From: Filosporella fistucella
Taxonomy: Eukaryota > Ascomycota > Leotiomycetes > Helotiales
Direction: 5' to 3'
NCBI GenBank assembly: GCA_030077755.1
Contig: JAQJZZ010000010.1
Location: forward strand, 4,650,001-4,714,000
Length of the DNA: 64,000 nt
Below the pieces are notes generated by a model. The model was not told the origin of the DNA. It was given only the letters and a program-made list of their open reading frames with translations, and made no database searches. Numbering within the stretch: the first letter of the stretch is position 1; the number at the start of each line of letters is the position of its first letter. Positions 58,638-64,000 of the stretch are shown piece after piece. Position numbers and translations under genes: made by a program.

Positions 58638-61600
58638 ATGTCCAACTTCTCGAGCAATCGTGATGCCCAGAGAAGCCCGACACCTACCCGTCAAGAACCA
58701 CCGCCACAGTCGAGGCAGGAATCATTCAGATATGAATCTGCGAGGAATGATTCTGCGAGGGGTGTTGCACAAGCAGCAGCTCCCTCGCAAGCCCAGTATA
58801 TGTCAGAGGGGGAATCACCACAGCCCAGAGTGGGTCGGGAACGTTCTTCCTCGAGACCAATGTCTATGGTCCAAACATACCAGCCTCCATTGATGGATGT
58901 ATCCCAGGATACGCTGCCTGAGCTCCAACCTATTTTCACATTTCTGAACAGCCACGCAAACAAATTATACCAGGAGGGATACTTTTTGAAACTGGACGAT
59001 CAAAACACACGTTAGTTCTCCTGCAATCACGAGAGACCTTTCTAATTCAAGTAGATGGCAAACCAAATGCGGATCGAACATGGACAGAATGCTTTGCCCA
59101 GCTAGTCGGCACAGTCCTATCCTTATGGGATGCGGCAGAACTGGACGCGGCTGGTCAGGATGGGGAGGTTCTTCCCAAGTTCATTAATCTCACAGATGCA
59201 TCAATAAAAATGGTACCTAATTTCTTTTCGCTTTCACTACCCATAGCTAATGACACCAGATCGAATCGTTGCCAACGCGAACCGACAATGAGGCACCACT
59301 GCAAAATGTGCTTAGCATCTCTACTGCTGGCAAAAATCGCTACTTGTTACATTTTAATTCCCATCACTCTTTAATTCAGTGGACCGCAGGTATTCGACTT
59401 TCGATGTTTGAACATGCTACATTACAAGAAGCCTACACTGGAGCCTTAATTGCTGGCAAAGGGAAGGCATTGAATAACATTAATATTATCATGGAGCGAT
59501 CCAAAATTCCACATGCAGATTGGGCCAGGGTAAGATTCGGAGCTGGAACCCCTTGGAGGCGTTGTTGGTGTGTTATATCGCCTCCAGATGAGAAGGAGCT
59601 GCAGAAGCTGCAAAAGCAGCTGAACAAAAAGAAATCCGCCTACGATCGGTCCAGAGCACCTATACTGAAGGGAGACATCAAGTTTTATGACACTAAGAAG
59701 ACAAAGAAAGTACGCCCAATTGCAACAATAAGTGATGCATACTCGGCTTTTGCAATCTACCCTCAGTCTAAACCACTCATTGATGCATCAACTCTTGTAA
59801 AGGTTGAAGGGTCCATCACTATTCATTCAAATCCACCTTCAACAACAGAGGGCTTTGTTTTCGTCATGCCTGAAGTTCATCCAGCGGTCACTGGCTTTGA
59901 AATGATGCTTCGATGGCTATTCCCTGTGTTCGACACATTCGGCCTCTATGGACGACCTGGCCGTTTGGTAGCTGATATTTCTGACCCGAGAAGTCTAATG
60001 TTCGCGATGCCAAAGCACCGAAGATACGGCTATCTTGAGATATTGGATGTTTCTGGTCTTATTCTCGAACAAGGCAGTTCAAGCTGGAGAGAATCCGAGT
60101 GGAGAAAACGAATGAAGGAACTCACTGGGAAGAGAATGACTGCTATCGAAAGTGGCAGCCAGCCGAATAGCAGATACAGCAGCAGGAGGAGTACACGTAA
60201 CAGCTTTGGTCCAGCTCGAAGTCGTATACAATTCGACGATGCTGCCTCTGTCAGATCCTCACCCTCGGTTACCTGGGGTCCAGGTCAACAAACCGATGGA
60301 GCATACAACGGCATTCCTCGTACAGATTCTGCTCCCCCCGGAGCCGGTGCTTTTGCATCTCCCCCTAATGCACAACCTATGGCACATCATCGTTCAGTAT
60401 CGGAAACCCATGGTCTAGATCGCTACCAAAATCAAGCACCATCCAATTACGACGGTGCCTATGATGCAGCTCCAGTCCCACCTCCACATATGATTGGTGT
60501 TGCCTCTGCGCGTGAGGGTTCTGGTCTGAAGTATATGAGCAATACACCCGAGCGTCTCAGCTCAGAGGACGAGCAAGGTGCCAGTACAACTCCGATTCGT
60601 GAGTTGCAGGAGTTACAAGCTGTGACGACTCCTGAGCCTGTAGCACCACCACCAAACTTTTCTCATGGACCAGGTGCCATGCCAATTAGCAAACCCTATC
60701 ATTCTCCAGAACTGCGCAGAGCAAATAGCCGAATGTCGAACGCGACACTATCTCAACTAGCCGGTGCCGGTGGAGCCGCCGCTACCTATGCAATTGGAGA
60801 GGGCCGTAGAATGAGTGATGACCAGAGGCGTCAAAATATGGATGGATCAAGGGGCAGCGCTGAGAGAGGGGTACTGTCAGACAACGCCGATCCAAACGAA
60901 TTTCCTGCTAATAAAGATGGTCTCAATGAAGGCTTGGATACAGCGTTAAAACCCCGATTCTCCTTTGAGCAATCTTCTCCTTCCCGTCCTCCGACTTTCG
61001 AACCACAAACGACCCATTCTCAGCCACCTCCACAATTTCCTTTTATTTCTTCGAATACAGTACCTTCAAACACCAAAGCTGATAGCAGTGGCCCGGAACC
61101 CGACCCCTTTTCTAGCCGGGAACAAGAGCAATACAATCGTACGTATCAGCCGCCACAAGTATATACTTCTTTGCAGTCGAATAGGCAACCCCAAACTGGT
61201 CATATCTCTCAAGCGTCAGTAGACTCCACAAGCAGCTCGGCATCCCAACCTCGCCTTCAGACCAGCCAAAGCATTACCCGAAAGCCTCTTCCTGTGCGCC
61301 AATCTAGCCTGCAAACTCCAACATCTCCCGAAACAGCCCCTAGTATTGGTAGCCTTGGCCGTCATGTCATCGACGAATCCGCTTTCGATAGAATTGGTCA
61401 TGACGAGCAAAATTTGGCGGCAGGCGAAATCCAGCGCCAGAATAGTGGTATTAGCAGTGTGTATGACGACGCAGCATCCACAACATCTCCGGATTATGCA
61501 AGCACCAGACGATCTGTTGATACTCGTGAGTCTGTTGAGAAACCAAGAGCAGGCGTCATGCGAACAGTCGGGAATGCAGCAACCGGCAATGAACGAAATG

Positions 61601-62718
61601 ATGGTAACCATGTTCCAAGTTCATCCATTCAGATCGATTTTGGCCCAACTCTAAATCTGGCATCTGATAGACCACTGCGCAGTCAAAGCCCAGGTCCAGC
61701 ACAAAGTTACGGTAGAGCAGCAAGCCCTGGCCCTACGTTGGGGTATGGCAGAGGGCCTAGTCCTGGTCCCGGTATGACATATTCAGGGCAAGCAAGTCCA
61801 GCGAAGAGGCCTGACAGCTCTGGACAATCAAAATCACCAGCTCGAAAAGCTGTAGCACCAGAACACCATCACTATCGCAATATTTCCAATGAAAGTCGAA
61901 CCGTTGCTTGGCAGCCAGGCATGGCAACGACCGGGAACACTGTTAGTCAGCCAGGTCTTACTGCTGAGCAATTTGTTCAGCAACGAGCTGCAGTCCCACT
62001 TTATGCTCATCAGCGCCAACAGTCAAGAGATGCTCTTCGTGGAAATACGCCAACACCGCCCCTTATTCGCAACCGTTCCAGTGACAAATTAACCCAACAA
62101 GGGCATTCCCGTAAAAACTCAGCAGATCTACTTCAGCGGCCAAACTCGAGAGGTCCTACAATGACTCTCGGCCCTTCAGGGAGTGGCGACTTGGCTTCAA
62201 CTCTAACTGCACGTGAGCAAGAACACATAGCAAGAGTTACAGGTCAGCCACTTATAAACATGGCGTCGAATAATAGTCGCCAGCCTCCTCCAGCTGGCCT
62301 GGTCGGTGCTATTGATGCAAGGGAAAAGGATAGGCAATTGATGAAGAAGGGGATTAACAGTCAAGCCGTCGAACGCGAGATTGCACAAAGGCAACAACAG
62401 GCTTTACATAACCAATACGCCGACCAAGTCGCAGGAGACTATCGTGCTCCGCAATCGCAATATGGAAATATGGGTCAATTCCCTCAGCAGTACCCAGCTC
62501 AAGCTCAAAGGCAACAGTCTTGGGTTTCACCGGCAGCTAGCGTTTTTGCCCAAGGAGGAGGTTTCTCTTCTCCAAGCCCTGCTTATGCTACGACTCCTGA
62601 GCAAGTAAGGCAATCACCTTCTCAACAGTATCCGCCTCGTCAACAGTATTTCCCACAGCAGCAAGGAGGGCCAGGGCAGGGTAGAGGCAATGCAGGATAT
62701 CACGGGCAGGGCTACTAA
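58638..62718 (+). CDS. CAF120: Caf120-like PH-domain protein of the CCR4-NOT complex
   Basis: Exons 58638-59010, 59055-59212 and 59260-62718 give 1329 aa. The start MSNFSSNRDAQRSPTPTRQ is chosen because it is the first ATG in the coding frame. The conserved Caf120/Skg3 region spans about 95-450: PELQPIFTFLNSHANKLYQE, TWTECFAQLVGTVLSLWD, NLTDASIKMIESLPTRTD across the second splice, and the PH-like WARVRFGAGTPWRRCW and LEILDVSGLILEQGS. Residues 460-1329 are low-complexity, rich in S, P, Q and N, with GPSPGPG-type repeats and a Q/Y/G-rich end. It likely links CCR4-NOT to membranes or the bud/tip cortex in response to glucose or polarity signals. Confidence 0.92.
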
Positions 62719-63398
62719 TTACGCATGCATATTTTGGCGTTGGGTTTTCAAGGAGATCAGGATGGGGATGAAAAAGAACGGTGTTTATTTCATACATGGA
62801 TCTTTACATTGCAAGCGATTCATTCTCTGGAGTTCCTTCATTACGACTAGACCAGTTTATACCACTGGTACTTATTTTTCTTTTGTATGGCGTTGATGTT
62901 AGAGATGTTGCATAGCCTGGTTAGTTGAGACCGATCCAATACAATGAACAATTTGGCAGCCTTGCTCAGTCGACATTTAAGTTGAGTGAGATGTCGTCGG
63001 GATGATTATCAGTCACATCGAGACACTGTCGTAGATTAATCGATGGTCGTAGTTGTCTAAATCAAGGTGTAAATCATGATTCACAGGGTGTTAGATCTCG
63101 GTCCAAATCTCTGCCTTGTGTATAGCACCTACCCATATTCTACACGTATCATTGCTTGAAGGGGTCAAATTCCTCCTACACGAGATCTAGTCTCCTCACT
63201 TATTTTCAAAATTTGAAGAATTAGAAGATCGCATCGCTTTTAAAAACTACGAACCAGGGGCCAGTACAGCTGGCGCATATGCCTAATTCTGTCGTTCATG
63301 CCATTCTCCTCCCTAGAACCATGTCGTCCAGCCGCAAAAGTTCAAAGATGAGCACCAGTAAGCACGAAAACATTTTCCCTGCTTTCAGCATTCCCTTT
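62719..63398. other. Convergent 3' regions
   Basis: CAF120 and the tricalbin-like gene end toward each other. No gene seen. Confidence 0.5.
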
Positions 63399-64000
63399 TC
63401 AGCGCTGAGGAAGCGTCATCTCTTCCATACTCGCTGGTGTAATACCACGGAGATAGATGCTTGCCCTAACCGTAGCACCACCACCAACATCAAAATTGTT
63501 CTGGAGAACCATATTTGGCGCCTGCAACACATCTGAGAGTGGTATTTCAACGGATCCTATCTCCTCCTTCTGGTTCATAAGAGCAATTCGGAAGCTCTCT
63601 GCGCCGCTACCTACCATATCTGCCGTGGCAAGGATTCGGAAAGCTTGGTCGAATGAAGGGTTTGAGATATCTGTTCCTGGTGCATCTGTCTTGACAGCCG
63701 TTTGGAAACGATGCTTCTCGCCCCATGTCACGACGACGCTTGGATTGATCTCTTTTCTGTTGCCGGGGATATCATATGCCCCAGCTATCGCGACAGTGGC
63801 TACACCGCACAAGAGACCTTCGCCACTGTGATCTGAGGTCGAGAAACTGCTATCTTCAGCTGCGAAGGTGTAGAATTTGGAAGATAGAGAGATTGTCCCT
63901 TCAATAGGTTCGTCTTTGTGTACCATGTTCAACTCCTGCTTGCCGCCAGCCGTTAAGAGTTCCTTGACGGTAGTGATGGCAAGACCTATCTCATCGTCGC
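63399..64000 (-). CDS. Tricalbin-like C2-domain protein, 3' part only
   Basis: The reading frame is open from the window edge (64000) to a stop at 63399; the 5' part lies outside. The visible 200 residues begin with DDEIGLAITTVKELLTAGG, the calcium-loop end of one C2 domain. A second C2-like domain follows: GVATVAIAGAYDIPGNRK, PSVVVTWGEKHRFQT, NPSFDQAFRILA, and EEIGSVEIPLSDVL. Tricalbins tether ER to plasma membrane through an SMP domain and C2 repeats; no SMP part is visible here, so that assignment is by the C2 pattern only. Confidence 0.65.
   Translation of the reverse strand, partial: DDEIGLAITTVKELLTAGGKQELNMVHKDEPIEGTISLSSKFYTFAAEDSSFSTSDHSGEGLLCGVATVAIAGAYDIPGNRKEINPSVVVTWGEKHRFQTAVKTDAPGTDISNPSFDQAFRILATADMVGSGAESFRIALMNQKEEIGSVEIPLSDVLQAPNMVLQNNFDVGGGATVRASIYLRGITPASMEEMTLPQR

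Overview
The window is a gene-dense stretch of chromosome from a filamentous ascomycete (Pezizomycotina). The evidence is short introns of about 44-75 bp with GT..AG ends and CTAAT-type branch sites, genes on both strands, a dispersed 5S rRNA gene, and typical fungal families: alternative oxidase, GH71 alpha-1,3-glucanase, Zn2Cys6 and bZIP/DUF3425 regulators, Caf120 and Ams1. The protein set suggests a leotiomycete, but that is inference; no search was possible. Nothing looks bacterial or viral, and I saw no intact transposon, tRNA or CRISPR. Exon borders below were read by hand from splice signals plus frame and family continuity.

Layout, 1-25 kb: a decayed coding relic and a secreted class II peroxidase; a long leader and RhoGAP gene; ribosome-assembly factor RRS1 head-to-head with mitoribosomal mS29; an acidic coiled-coil protein of unknown role; a bZIP-like/DUF3425 regulator divergent from an FAD monooxygenase, with two identical palindromes between them; a low-complexity protein whose C-terminal membrane segment is cut off by a 23-bp tandem duplication; a 5S rRNA gene; alternative oxidase; a small membrane protein; a GFA/CENP-V-fold protein; and a Ctr copper transporter.

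Layout, 25-48.9 kb: a hypothetical protein, a TIGR04076 protein, an aldo/keto reductase with a long N-terminal extension, a Pcd1-type Nudix hydrolase, a GH71 glucanase, the vacuolar alpha-mannosidase Ams1, a disordered protein ending in a 26-nt exon, an NmrA-like reductase, an alpha/beta hydrolase, and a divergent Zn2Cys6 regulator.

Layout, 48.9-64 kb: a TMCO4/DUF726 lipase-like membrane protein, the UTP23 rRNA-processing factor, a Ptc7-type mitochondrial PP2C phosphatase, a Caf120-like PH-domain subunit of CCR4-NOT, and the 3' end of a tricalbin-like C2 protein that runs off the window.

Most genes are housekeeping or isolated accessory genes. The parts that could work as units are the bZIP/monooxygenase pair with its palindromes, and the hydrolase/Zn2Cys6 pair with the NmrA reductase beside it. 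Three ribosome-related genes (RRS1, mS29, UTP23) and the 5S gene fall in the same 64 kb.
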